Source of the DNA: Chryseobacterium viscerum
Lineage (GTDB): Bacteria > Bacteroidota > Bacteroidia > Flavobacteriales > Weeksellaceae
DNA length: 64,000 nucleotides
Assembly: GCF_002899945.2 (NCBI RefSeq)
Contig: NZ_PPEG02000008.1
Span: forward strand, 124,001 to 188,000
Direction: 5' to 3'
The position numbers were made by a program, and so were the translations under genes. The notes below the pieces were generated by a model, which was given only the letters and a program-made list of their open reading frames with translations, had not been told where the DNA came from and did not search any database. Shown one piece after another: positions 7,399 through 15,480 of the stretch; the stretch's first letter is position 1; each line of letters opens with the position of its first letter.

Positions 7399-8863
7399 TG
7401 TTTAAAAGTTTTTGGTAATAATTTGTGTTAATAATAAAATATTCATCTTCTTCCTCGATGAGAATATCATCAAGGGTCTCAAAACAGCATTCATTAATAG
7501 AATCTACGGTAGAGCCCATAAACAGGCCTTTTGTTTTGATAAAATCCTGAAGATCTTCCTGAAGTATATTGAAGCTGTGTTTTTCAAATAAGTCAAGGAT
7601 ATCCTTTTGAATATCTGTTAAATGAAGCTCATCACTATATTTGGAAGTTTGAAGTTCCGTAACCTGCTGTGCCATATTTATTGTTAACGCTTTCGGATCA
7701 GCTGTTTCTTCCGTTTTTAAGGAAGTAACTTCTTCTTCACTTTCGTCATTCAGAATCTGCCCCAAAATAGTTGCCGTTTCGGAATGCTGTGCCTGGATAT
7801 TTTTGATGGCTTCATGATCAATCGTGATTTTCTTTCTTTTAGGAAGATAAAGCTGATTGGCTTTTTCAAGGGCTAGATTAAGGTTTCTGCCGGCAATAAA
7901 TTCATTCAGGATATTTTCAAAATCAGAAATCAGCTCCTCTGTTGGAAATAGATTTTTCTGGATATTTTTGGGGAAATCTCTTTTGTCAAATTTGGGAGAG
8001 TTCAGATCCTTTTCCAGATAATGGATATAAAGTCTTAATGCAGAACTTTTATCGTGTTCCGCTACAAATTTTGAAGCTTCAAAAAACAAAGCATCCACAG
8101 ACGGATTTTTAATATTGACCTCAGAAAGTCTGAAAATTTCTCTTTCAAATGCCAATGGATTGGAATAATCATCCCTGATCAGATCAAATTTTGTCTTCCA
8201 GCGGTTGGTGTTATTCTCATTGAGGATAATATTGGTTTTGTAATCGGCATCAAGTATCTGATGGTGATTTTCTGCCAGGAAAACATCAAGCTTTGAAACA
8301 ATCTTTTTATTGTACTGGTGAAGAATATCCGGATCATTATAATTAAAATCAGTATTGATTTTCCTTTTAATACCATACACTTCACGGACCGTATTTTCAC
8401 ATAATTTCAAAATATGATTGAAAATTTCTGCTTGTACAGACTGATATGTGTAATTGTAATTCAGACTGTCTTTTTTATAGTTATACCGGAGGCAGACAAT
8501 GATCTCCGAAAGCTCATCAATGACGGTCGGATAGGATTTGTTAACGGGAATACATTTCTGATAAAGGTATTCAATAGACCTCAAGAATTGCTTTATGATC
8601 TGTATTTTACAATAGTCAATCTCATTGAAAATATTTCCGGTAAAAGACATTCTATCCAGCATGGCTGACTGGTCTTCAGTAAGACTGAGTTTTCTGCTGT
8701 ATTTTTTTCCTATTTTCCAGGAATCCGGATCATAAGATCTGTTCTGATTCTCGGGAGAGTTCCCGGAAGCAGATTCAGTTCCAAAATCAATTGGGCTGTC
8801 CGATTGTCCGGAAACATCAATAATAAAAGAATCTGTATCGGATGAAAATTGATCGTTCGGCAT
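7391..8863 (-). CDS. TerB-N/TerB-C-like protein, first gene of the ATPase/helicase operon
   Basis: 490 residues. Residues 1-55 are low-complexity, rich in S, D and N. About 60-340 is alpha-helical with a 'KKYSRKLSLTEDQSAML...GNIFNEIDYCKIQII' segment that resembles the later part of TerB-N domains. A charged linker follows, and the last ~85 residues ('LTDIQKDILDLFEKH...DFIKTKGLFMGSTVDSINECCFETLDDILIEE') match the TerB-C pattern of a hydrophobic helix pair, a conserved 'IN..' and a final acidic strand. I see no central TerB domain. TerB-N/TerB-C proteins are recurrently encoded next to a DUF2791 ATPase and an SF2 helicase (from memory of comparative-genomic work on Ter systems). Domain assignment is by eye and moderate. 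Confidence 0.65.
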   Translation of the reverse strand: MPNDQFSSDTDSFIIDVSGQSDSPIDFGTESASGNSPENQNRSYDPDSWKIGKKYSRKLSLTEDQSAMLDRMSFTGNIFNEIDYCKIQIIKQFLRSIEYLYQKCIPVNKSYPTVIDELSEIIVCLRYNYKKDSLNYNYTYQSVQAEIFNHILKLCENTVREVYGIKRKINTDFNYNDPDILHQYNKKIVSKLDVFLAENHHQILDADYKTNIILNENNTNRWKTKFDLIRDDYSNPLAFEREIFRLSEVNIKNPSVDALFFEASKFVAEHDKSSALRLYIHYLEKDLNSPKFDKRDFPKNIQKNLFPTEELISDFENILNEFIAGRNLNLALEKANQLYLPKRKKITIDHEAIKNIQAQHSETATILGQILNDESEEEVTSLKTEETADPKALTINMAQQVTELQTSKYSDELHLTDIQKDILDLFEKHSFNILQEDLQDFIKTKGLFMGSTVDSINECCFETLDDILIEEEDEYFIINTNYYQKLLNND

Positions 8864-9094
8864 AATATCATCAGGATTAATACAATTGAGTTATTGGTTA
8901 ATTAGTTCTTTTGATCGTAAAATCAATTTCCTAATATAGTAATATATTGACTCAAATGTATTGAAGATTTGAAAATATTCTTTACGGTTTCCCGTAATGA
9001 AAGAACGAGAATTTATAAGAGTAAATATATTAATAAGCTTACTTACTTTTATTCACTCTTACCCCCTCCAATCCTCAAGCGCTGCAACGATCTG

Positions 9095-9721
9095 CTATTG
9101 ATCAAGTTGTTTCTGAAACTCTTCCAGGTATTTTGCAAGATGAAGCCCGTCGGCCAGCCCATGATGCGCTTCAATAGAAACCGGAAGGTATTTTCTCCCC
9201 TCACGGATATTAAATCTTCCAAAAGCAATTTTTGGGATCGATTCTGTTGTATTAAAGTCTGTAGGATGTAAAATTGCACTGAACGAGTTCCATGGAATCG
9301 TGGTATGTCTTACATGGTCTTTCCCCAGTCTTTCATTCCTTATCCTCAATCCTGAAGTCTCATGTACCCCTTTTATTTCTTCCTGCAAAGCAGCATTAAA
9401 CGTTTCAAAATCTTCTGAAAAACGGGTAAACGAAAATCCGAAAGTTCCATCCGGTCTTCCGATTGTACTGCCGGCATGCACCGTATCAAACTGTACAACC
9501 TGTCCATCTATAATTCTGAGTTTTAATTCGTCAACAGTATTGATCGCTGCCATCGATTTGTGAAAATAATAGGCAAAAAATGAATACCCTTTTTCTTTAG
9601 CTGTATCATACGCTTTTGTGCAGTCTACTTCTGTAGTAAATCCAAAATATGGGCTTGCCATACCGGAAAAAAATTCAAAATGCTCCTTTCTGTTCCATTT
9701 TTCAAGGTCTACGATCTTCAT
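9095..9721 (-). CDS. type A chloramphenicol acetyltransferase-like protein
   Basis: The 208-residue length and fold landmarks match type A CAT: N-terminal 'LEKWNRKEHFEFF', 'FFAYYFHKSMAAIN', 'FGFSFTRFSEDFETFNAA' and the active-site block HHGLADG at 186-192 (HHxxxDG). CATs transfer acetyl from acetyl-CoA to chloramphenicol, but many chromosomal Bacteroidetes members are untested, so resistance cannot be assumed. The gene stands alone on the minus strand; the 231 bp between it and the TerB-C operon hold no gene. Confidence 0.88.
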   Translation of the reverse strand: MKIVDLEKWNRKEHFEFFSGMASPYFGFTTEVDCTKAYDTAKEKGYSFFAYYFHKSMAAINTVDELKLRIIDGQVVQFDTVHAGSTIGRPDGTFGFSFTRFSEDFETFNAALQEEIKGVHETSGLRIRNERLGKDHVRHTTIPWNSFSAILHPTDFNTTESIPKIAFGRFNIREGRKYLPVSIEAHHGLADGLHLAKYLEEFQKQLDQ

Positions 9722-9943
9722 TGATTTTTATTTTGGTGCAAATTTCTGAAAGTTTCTCCAGTTTTAAAAGTTTCTGATAGAAAATATAATTAAAACTTAA
9801 CGTTATAAAGTTCCTATTTGGTAGATATTTTGCTTAAAAATAGAGGTATTTTGAAATCTCATTCATTATACCTGATACTAAATTCCTTCTTATTGAAGAT
9901 ATTTACACACTAAAAGACTTAATTCATCATAAAATAGAAAAAT

Positions 9944-10792
9944 ATGGCAATAGAAAAAATCGGATTCATCGGATTAGGAAATATGGGACATCCTATGGCC
10001 AAAAATCTTGAAAAAGCGGGCTTTCCGCTTTCCGTTTACAACAGATCATCTGAAAAAGCCAAAGATTTTGAAGAAAAATCTACAGTCTGCACCCAAATTA
10101 AAGACCTGGTAGAAAACAGTGATATTATATTCACAATGCTCACCAATGACACTGCTGTGAAAGCAGTTTATGAGGAGATTCTGGCTTTGGATATTCAGGG
10201 AAAGCTCTTTATAGATATGAGTACCATTTCTCCCGAAGCTTCCAAAGAAACAGCCACATCTTTGAAGATAAAAGAAGCCTCATTTATTGATGCTCCTGTA
10301 GCAGGAAGTACGGCACCTGCACAAGAAGGAACATTGATCATTATGGCTGGCGGCGTAGAAGAAAGCATACAGCGTGCTATGCCCTATCTGCTGAAGATGG
10401 GAAAATCTGTGAAACATTTGGGTGACAATGGAAAAGGAATTGCGGGAAAACTGTCTATCAATTATTTCTTAGCAACCATTTATCAGGGATTGGCAGAGAC
10501 CGTTTTACTGGCCGGAAAATTAGGAATTGAACGATCAGATATGCTCGAAATAATCAATGAAAGTGCCAGTGGAAGCGGTGCTACCAAGGTAAAAACACCT
10601 ATGCTGACTGCAGATCAGTATGCCCCGGCATTTGCGCTTGATCTTATGCTGAAAGATATTCTTCTTGCTAAAAATGCAGGAGCTGATTTTCCTCTGTCTG
10701 AAACCCTGATTCAAACTTATCAAAATGCTCATGATAAAGGCTTTGGGCAGGATGATGTCATAGGAATTATTAATTATTTAAAACAAAGCTAA
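9944..10792 (+). CDS. NAD(P)-dependent beta-hydroxyacid dehydrogenase family protein
   Basis: The Rossmann motif is at the very start, 'IGFIGLGNMGHPMAKNL' (GxGxxG), followed by 'VYNRSSEKA'. The substrate-binding signature appears as 'DAPVAGSTAPAQEGTL', and the catalytic lysine region as 'GKGIAGKLSINYF'. This is the 3-hydroxyisobutyrate / tartronate-semialdehyde reductase superfamily; 282 residues is the usual size. The substrate is not identifiable. The gene is 2 bp from the PPC-domain gene, heading a plus-strand run that continues with a Crp/Fnr regulator and a reductase. Confidence 0.88.
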   Translation: MAIEKIGFIGLGNMGHPMAKNLEKAGFPLSVYNRSSEKAKDFEEKSTVCTQIKDLVENSDIIFTMLTNDTAVKAVYEEILALDIQGKLFIDMSTISPEASKETATSLKIKEASFIDAPVAGSTAPAQEGTLIIMAGGVEESIQRAMPYLLKMGKSVKHLGDNGKGIAGKLSINYFLATIYQGLAETVLLAGKLGIERSDMLEIINESASGSGATKVKTPMLTADQYAPAFALDLMLKDILLAKNAGADFPLSETLIQTYQNAHDKGFGQDDVIGIINYLKQS

Positions 10793-10794
10793 GT

Positions 10795-11250
10795 ATGGAG
10801 ATCATCAATTGTAAAGGAAACCATTGGTCTGCAAGAAAGGCAGGGCAAATCTATGTGGTAAGTCTCGACAATCATTCCAATATCGTGGAAACTTTAACGG
10901 ATTTTATTCAGAACCAAAATATTCAGGCTGGAGAAGTGACAGGAATCGGTGCTGTAAGTGAAGCAACACTTCGTTTCTTTAATCCGGCAACCAAAAAATA
11001 TGTTGATAAAACTTTTAAAGAACAGATGGAAGTCACCAATATTTCCGGAAACATCTCTGAAATAGAGGGCAAGCTTATGCCTCATCTGCACATTACGTTG
11101 GGAAGAGAAGATTACACCGCTTTGGCAGGTCATCTTTTGGAAGCAAAAATTCAGGGAGCAGCAGAATTTATTTTTTATCCATTAGAAACCAGAATCGTAA
11201 AAATTAAAAACGAAGAAATAGGAATCAATCTTTATGATTTTGAAAAATAA
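10795..11250 (+). CDS. PPC-domain (DUF296) DNA-binding protein
   Basis: The 151 residues are a single PPC domain, named for plant and prokaryote conserved AT-hook-associated proteins: 'ITGIGAVSEATLRFF' type strand (here 'VTGIGAVSEATLRFFNP') and 'MPHLHITLGRED' carrying the conserved HLH histidines, with 'GHLLEAKIQGAAEFIFYPL' as the final hairpin. Bacterial stand-alone PPC proteins form trimers and their function is poorly known; DNA binding is a family label rather than something visible here. The gene starts 2 bp after the dehydrogenase stop, so it is almost certainly co-transcribed. Confidence 0.87.
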   Translation: MEIINCKGNHWSARKAGQIYVVSLDNHSNIVETLTDFIQNQNIQAGEVTGIGAVSEATLRFFNPATKKYVDKTFKEQMEVTNISGNISEIEGKLMPHLHITLGREDYTALAGHLLEAKIQGAAEFIFYPLETRIVKIKNEEIGINLYDFEK

Positions 11251-11298
11251 GATTCAGCTTGCTGTTGAAAGTAGTATTTTTGATAAAATATTTATTTA

Positions 11299-11883
11299 AT
11301 GTTTGAGGTCCTTCTTTCCCATATTGAGAATAAGGTTGATATTACAGAAGAGCAAAAAAGTCAGCTTCAATCTTTTTTTACTCTTAAAAAGCTTCGTAAA
11401 AAACAATATCTGCTTCAGGAAGGAGATATCTGCAAATCTTTGTCTTTTGTAAGCAAAGGCCTTCTGAAGTCTTATTTTCTGGATGAAAAAGGAAATGAGA
11501 ATATCAATATGTTTGCCTTTGAAGGCTGGTGGATCTCGGACTTCAACAGCTTCATCAATCAGGAAAAATCGGTCCTGAATATTGATGCTATAGAAGAAAC
11601 CGAAGTCCTGATGATCACTTTAGAAGATTATGAAAAAATGATGCTGGAAATTCCTGTTATGGACCGTTATTTCAGAATTTTATATCAAAACAGCCTCGTT
11701 ACGAAAGATTACAGACTTATTGTTTCCAACAGCTACACGGCTGAAGAAAAATATCTTCAACTCACTCAGAAGAATCCTGAAATGATCAAAAGAGTTCCCC
11801 ACAATCTTATTGCCTCTTATCTTGGACTTGCTCCGGAAACCGTGAGCAGGATCCGTAAAAAGAATTCCCTGAATAACACTTGA
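11299..11883 (+). CDS. Crp/Fnr family regulator with FNR-type recognition helix
   Basis: 194 residues: an N-terminal cyclic-nucleotide-binding-like barrel ('KKQYLLQEGDICKSLSFVSKGLLKSYFLDEKGNENINMF') and a C-terminal HTH 'IASYLGLAPETVSRIRKK'. The recognition helix reads ETVSR, the ExxSR pattern by which FNR reads TTGAT. No iron-sulphur cysteine cluster is present, so it is not an oxygen-sensing FNR. Two TGAT-N4-ATCA boxes lie directly after it, one overlapping its stop codon, ahead of the next gene. It is 48 bp behind the PPC gene. Confidence 0.9.
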   Translation: MFEVLLSHIENKVDITEEQKSQLQSFFTLKKLRKKQYLLQEGDICKSLSFVSKGLLKSYFLDEKGNENINMFAFEGWWISDFNSFINQEKSVLNIDAIEETEVLMITLEDYEKMMLEIPVMDRYFRILYQNSLVTKDYRLIVSNSYTAEEKYLQLTQKNPEMIKRVPHNLIASYLGLAPETVSRIRKKNSLNNT

Positions 11884-11893
11884 TCCAGATCAA
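11880..11893. promoter_or_regulatory. FNR-like box 1
   Basis: TTGATCCAGATCAA is a perfect TTGAT-N4-ATCAA palindrome overlapping the stop codon of the Crp/Fnr gene. It is centred about 67 bp upstream of the transcript start predicted for the reductase gene. Confidence 0.65.
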
Positions 11894-11902
11894 CTCAAAC
11901 GC

Positions 11903-11916
11903 ATGATCCACATCAA
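11903..11916. promoter_or_regulatory. FNR-like box 2
   Basis: ATGATCCACATCAA has TGAT-N4-ATCA, 23 bp centre to centre from box 1. Its centre lies about 44 bp before the predicted start at ~11954, close to the -41.5 position where Crp/Fnr proteins activate. Confidence 0.65.
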
Positions 11917-11939
11917 GGATAAAAGCCTGTTTCCGTCCA

Positions 11940-11947
11940 TAATTTTG
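11940..11947 (+). promoter_or_regulatory. -7 box of the PRISE-type reductase gene
   Basis: TAATTTTG fits TAnnTTTG, 22 bp before the ATG at 11970, predicting a short leader. Confidence 0.55.
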
Positions 11948-11969
11948 TACAAGAAATTTTACAATACTT

Positions 11970-13037
11970 ATGGAAAATATTGCATTGGTAGTAGGCGCTA
12001 CCGGAATTACAGGAAGTAACCTTGCCGAAGAATTGATCGCTCAAGGCTGGACCACCTATGGCTTATCCAGAAACCCCAACAACAATACCCCGGGTCTTCG
12101 TCCTGTAAAGGCAGATCTTTTGAATGAACAAAGCCTTACTGAAGCACTGGAAGGGATCTCTCCTACCCACATTTACTTTACGACATGGATGCGTAACGAT
12201 ACTGAAGAAGAAAATATCCTTGTCAACAGCAAGCTGGTAAGAAATTTATTAAATGTTTTGTCTCCTAAAAAATCAGTGAAGCATGTGGCTTTGGTTACAG
12301 GGCTTAAACATTATTTAGGACCATTTGAGGCTTATGCTAAAGAAGGTATTTTACCTGAAACACCCGTAAGAGAAGAGCATCCAAGGCTTCCGCTTCCCAA
12401 CTTCTATTATGCACAGGAAGACGAAGTGTACAAAGCTTCCGAAAGAGATGGCTTCACTTGGAGCATTCACAGGCCTCACACCGTTGTTGGATATGCCATT
12501 GGAAACCTGATGAATATCGCAACCACATTGGCCGTATATGCGAGCATCTGTAAGGAAACCGGAAGAAAATTCATCTGGCCGGGATCAGAAGCACAATGGA
12601 ACGGAGTTTCGGATGTAACGGATGCCAGAATATTGGCGGCACAATTGGTGTGGGCTTCTACTACAGAATCCGCAAAGAATCAGGCATTCAATATCACGAA
12701 TGGAGACGTTTTCCGATGGAAATGGCTATGGATAAGGCTGGCAGACTGGTTCGGTGTAGAAGCGGAAGGCTTCAATGGTACTATAAGATCTCTTGAAAAA
12801 GAACTGGAAAACGATCACCATATTTGGTCAGAAATAGCAGAAAAATATAACCTTAAAGAAAGCAATCTTGGTCGTTTGTCGTCAGCATGGCATACCGATC
12901 TGGATCTGGGAAGACCTTTGGAAGTGATGTGTGATATGTCTAAAAGCAGAAAATTGGGCTTCACAGCATATATCAGTACAGAAGATTCTTTTACCGATGT
13001 TTTTGAAAGATTAAGATCAGAAAATATGATCCCTTAA
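11970..13037 (+). CDS. SDR family oxidoreductase, PRISE / progesterone 5-beta-reductase-like
   Basis: The extended-SDR Rossmann motif is 'VVGATGITGSNLAEEL' at the N-terminus. The features that set PRISE enone reductases apart are visible: 'VTGLKHYLGPFEAYA' with the catalytic lysine region and 'LPNFYYAQEDEVY' with the tyrosine region, followed by 'WSIHRPHTVVGYA'. At 355 residues it is full length. Known relatives reduce activated C=C bonds of enones with NADPH; the bacterial substrate is unknown. It is preceded by two FNR-like boxes and its own promoter, so it is probably the direct target of the upstream Crp/Fnr protein. Confidence 0.85.
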   Translation: MENIALVVGATGITGSNLAEELIAQGWTTYGLSRNPNNNTPGLRPVKADLLNEQSLTEALEGISPTHIYFTTWMRNDTEEENILVNSKLVRNLLNVLSPKKSVKHVALVTGLKHYLGPFEAYAKEGILPETPVREEHPRLPLPNFYYAQEDEVYKASERDGFTWSIHRPHTVVGYAIGNLMNIATTLAVYASICKETGRKFIWPGSEAQWNGVSDVTDARILAAQLVWASTTESAKNQAFNITNGDVFRWKWLWIRLADWFGVEAEGFNGTIRSLEKELENDHHIWSEIAEKYNLKESNLGRLSSAWHTDLDLGRPLEVMCDMSKSRKLGFTAYISTEDSFTDVFERLRSENMIP

Positions 13038-13046
13038 TAATATATA

Positions 13047-13214
13047 GGAAAACGCAAAGACGTAGGAAAATCATAAATGATTGATAGATTCTCGCAGATG
13101 TTGCGGTTAATCAACAAGCTTTTTGAAATATTCAGTGTTCAATTTTATCGGAGATAAAATCCTTGCGACTTACAATCATCACATTGTAAAACCTTTCTTT
13201 CGTCTTTGCGTTTC
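13047..13214. repeat. MITE-like intergenic element, copy 1, with terminal inverted repeats
   Basis: About 168 bp with no reading frame. The left end GGAAAACGCAAAGACG (13047-13062) and right end CGTCTTTGCGTTTC (13201-13214) are inverted copies of each other over about 14 bp. Inside are 'CTCGCAGATGTTGCGG' and an ATTTTATC..GATAAAAT palindrome followed by CCTTGCG. The same words recur at 30066-30191 and 30862-31026, so this is a dispersed repeat. It lies between convergent genes. Confidence 0.6.
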
Positions 13215-13260
13215 TAATATTTAAGTTATAATATAATTTGTGTTTTTTTATGGTTAAAAG

Positions 13261-14064
13261 TTATACTTCCGTTGTAGTTACACCAAACTTCTTTTTGAAA
13301 GAAGAATAAAAATGGGATAAATTCTCAAAGCCCAGATCAAGATAAATATCTGAAGGCTTTTTATCTCTGTTTTTAATTAAATAATACGCTTCTTTCAATC
13401 TTTTCTCTTTCAGCCATTGCTTGGGTGTCATCTCAAATGTTTTATTAAAGTCTCTCTTAAAACCCGAAAGACTACGACCTGTAAGCCGTGCAAAAGCATC
13501 TACCGATACATTGAACATAAAGTTCTTATTCATAAACTCCTTAAGATCAATTTTATAAGGCTCAGAAAAATCAAAAAGGAGATTTTTAAGATCAGGATTA
13601 CTCAGCAAAAGGAGTTCGATGGCTTCTTTCACCTTTAAAGCCGCTAATTTCGGAGGAATTTCCTGTGTTTTATGAATGTAAGGAATAAGAGAAGCAAAAT
13701 AGCTTTCAAAAAAATCATTGGGCTCAAAAAACAACCGCTGATTTCCTGGAAAATTAGTACTTACAGCGATTCTGTTTTCAGTGGCATACTGTCTCAGTGT
13801 TTCATCATCCAATGTGATGGAGATAAACTGATACTTTTCATGAGCTGAAGGATATTTAATCGTTCTGATCAGTTGATTTTTCCTGACCAGGACCACTGTA
13901 TTTTCTTTGATCACTGTTTTACCCTGTTCATGAAAAGCATGAGTTTCCCCGGATATCTGAAATCCAAGAAAATGGTCCGGAATAAACTCCTCATAGCCTC
14001 TATAAGATTCAAAAGCACATGAATAAACCAGTTTGTCGAATATGATTTCAGAAGTGTTTTCCAT
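13261..14064 (-). CDS. AraC family transcriptional regulator
   Basis: The 267-residue protein has an N-terminal sensing region and a C-terminal double HTH: 'SVDAFARLTGRSLSGFKRDFNKTFEMTPKQWLKEKRLKEA' and 'KPSDIYLDLGFENLSHFYSSFKKKFGVTTTEV'. The 'GFENLSHFYSSFKKKFGVTT' block is the classic second-helix signature. It is the third gene of a same-strand run (SDR, GlcG-like, AraC; 18 bp after the GlcG-like stop) and most likely controls that run. Ligand unknown. Confidence 0.9.
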   Translation of the reverse strand: MENTSEIIFDKLVYSCAFESYRGYEEFIPDHFLGFQISGETHAFHEQGKTVIKENTVVLVRKNQLIRTIKYPSAHEKYQFISITLDDETLRQYATENRIAVSTNFPGNQRLFFEPNDFFESYFASLIPYIHKTQEIPPKLAALKVKEAIELLLLSNPDLKNLLFDFSEPYKIDLKEFMNKNFMFNVSVDAFARLTGRSLSGFKRDFNKTFEMTPKQWLKEKRLKEAYYLIKNRDKKPSDIYLDLGFENLSHFYSSFKKKFGVTTTEV

Positions 14065-14082
14065 AGTACAAATATCTGAAAT

Positions 14083-14484
14083 TTAAGCAATAACCTGAGC
14101 GCCTGCCCCGGCAATTTCTTTATCCTGCTCAGGAGTTCCGCCTGATGAACCTATAGCACCAATGATCCTACCTTCTGCATTCTTAAGGACAACACCGCCA
14201 GCAATCGTCAGAAGTCCATCATTGGAATTCAGCATTCCGTAACCATGAATACCGGTTTCTGAGATGATTCCTCCCATCAGATCACTATCTACTCCGAACA
14301 TGACTGCTTTTTTTGCTTTTTTAATGGCAAAATCAATCACTCCGTAGACACTGTCCAGTCTTGCCAATGCAACCAGATGTCCTCCAGCATCTACCACGGC
14401 GATACTCACAGGAATATTCATAGATAATGCCTTTTCTTTGGCTGCATGTAAGGCTTTTTCGGCAACATTATAATTCAATTCCAT
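14083..14484 (-). CDS. GlcG/HbpS-like heme-binding family protein
   Basis: The family signature is clear: 'AEKALHAAKEKALSMNIPVSIAVVDAGGHLVALARLDS' then 'AIKKAKKAVMFG' and a glycine-rich end 'IIGAIGSSGGTPEQDKEIAGAG'. GlcG/HbpS (DUF336) proteins form octamers and some bind heme; many are of unknown function beside oxidoreductases. An ATG at 14508 is also open, but it overlaps the preceding gene, and the ATG at 14484 (MELNYNVAEKAL) matches the usual family N-terminus, so I chose it. Middle gene of the SDR/GlcG/AraC run. Confidence 0.83.
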   Translation of the reverse strand: MELNYNVAEKALHAAKEKALSMNIPVSIAVVDAGGHLVALARLDSVYGVIDFAIKKAKKAVMFGVDSDLMGGIISETGIHGYGMLNSNDGLLTIAGGVVLKNAEGRIIGAIGSSGGTPEQDKEIAGAGAQVIA

Positions 14485-14489
14485 AATAT

Positions 14490-15278
14490 TTAGCTTTTTG
14501 AGGTCCATGCATCTGCCTGAAGCTGTTTTACAAAATCTTCAGTTTCTTTTGGATGTACATTTCTGAAATGACTCTCATCATCTAAAGCTACATTCACAAT
14601 CACGTCTGCCATAGACTGTGGATCAAGCTGGTGGGCTAAAGATTCTGCCGCTCCGTCAAAAGCGGATTCCGGAGTGAAGTTAATTTTCGGATCATACCAA
14701 TGGAAAATAGAATCTACTCCCCTGTCATTAAATCCTGTTCCAAATACACCTGGGTTGCAGGTTGCAATTTTGATATTAAACGGAGCAAGTTCTGTTCTCA
14801 ATCCTTCAGCGATAGATTCCAATGCATGTTTTGAAGCACAATAAGCAGCCACATACGGAACCGTCCATAAACCTCCCATTGAAGAGGTAAAAACAATTTT
14901 ACCCTTCTTTTTTTCAACAAACTTTTTGATAAAACCCTGGGCAAGGTTCAATGCACCAAACACATTCACATCAAACATGGAACGGATAATATCAACAGGC
15001 TGTTCAGCAATCGGACCACCTTCCATGATTCCGGCATTGCTGATTAAAATATCTATTTCATACTTTTTTAGGATATAATCAATATCTCTTTGGCTGGTTA
15101 CATCCAGTTTATCCACCGTAAGGTCAATATTCTGTTCTTTAGCTTCACGGATTAAATCACTCATCTGAGGATAGACCTGTGCAGTAGCAATTACTGTATG
15201 TCCTTTTCTAGCAAGATCAAAAGCAGCAATTTTTCCGAATCCGCTTGCTGCACCTGTAATTAAAATTGTTTTACTCAT
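14490..15278 (-). CDS. short-chain dehydrogenase/reductase (classical SDR)
   Basis: 262 residues with TGAASGFG (TGxxxGxG cofactor motif, residues 8-15), 'ILISNAGIMEGG' (NAG motif), 'KIVFTSSMGGLW' with the catalytic serine and YCASK as the YxxxK catalytic pair. It reduces or oxidises an unknown carbonyl or alcohol using NAD(P)H. The gene leads the minus-strand operon with the GlcG-like and AraC genes. Confidence 0.9.
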   Translation of the reverse strand: MSKTILITGAASGFGKIAAFDLARKGHTVIATAQVYPQMSDLIREAKEQNIDLTVDKLDVTSQRDIDYILKKYEIDILISNAGIMEGGPIAEQPVDIIRSMFDVNVFGALNLAQGFIKKFVEKKKGKIVFTSSMGGLWTVPYVAAYCASKHALESIAEGLRTELAPFNIKIATCNPGVFGTGFNDRGVDSIFHWYDPKINFTPESAFDGAAESLAHQLDPQSMADVIVNVALDDESHFRNVHPKETEDFVKQLQADAWTSKS

Positions 15279-15441
15279 TGTATTCTTTTTTTAATGATGG
15301 TACAAATTTCAAAGATTTCAAGAAGGTCGATATTGGCTGAACGTTCATTTTTATATTGCTGAAAAGTTCAGATCATGCATTAACAAGAGTTTTTATTTTA
15401 ATTAAATAGCCTTTTAAATCATAAAAAAATAGAATTATCAT

Positions 15442-15449
15442 TAAATTTG
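15442..15449 (+). promoter_or_regulatory. -7 box of the S41 peptidase gene
   Basis: TAAATTTG fits TAnnTTTG, 31 bp before the ATG at 15481. Confidence 0.5.
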
Positions 15450-15480
15450 TACCCCTTACAATAAAACTAAAAACCAACGT

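Noticed and set aside
8969..9279. Short frames on both strands around 9.0-9.3 kb
   Set aside because: They are other-frame readings of the CAT-like gene and its 3' flank.
9095..9721. The CAT-like gene as a proven chloramphenicol resistance determinant
   Set aside because: The catalytic block is there, but many chromosomal CAT-like proteins lack demonstrated resistance and nothing mobile surrounds the gene.
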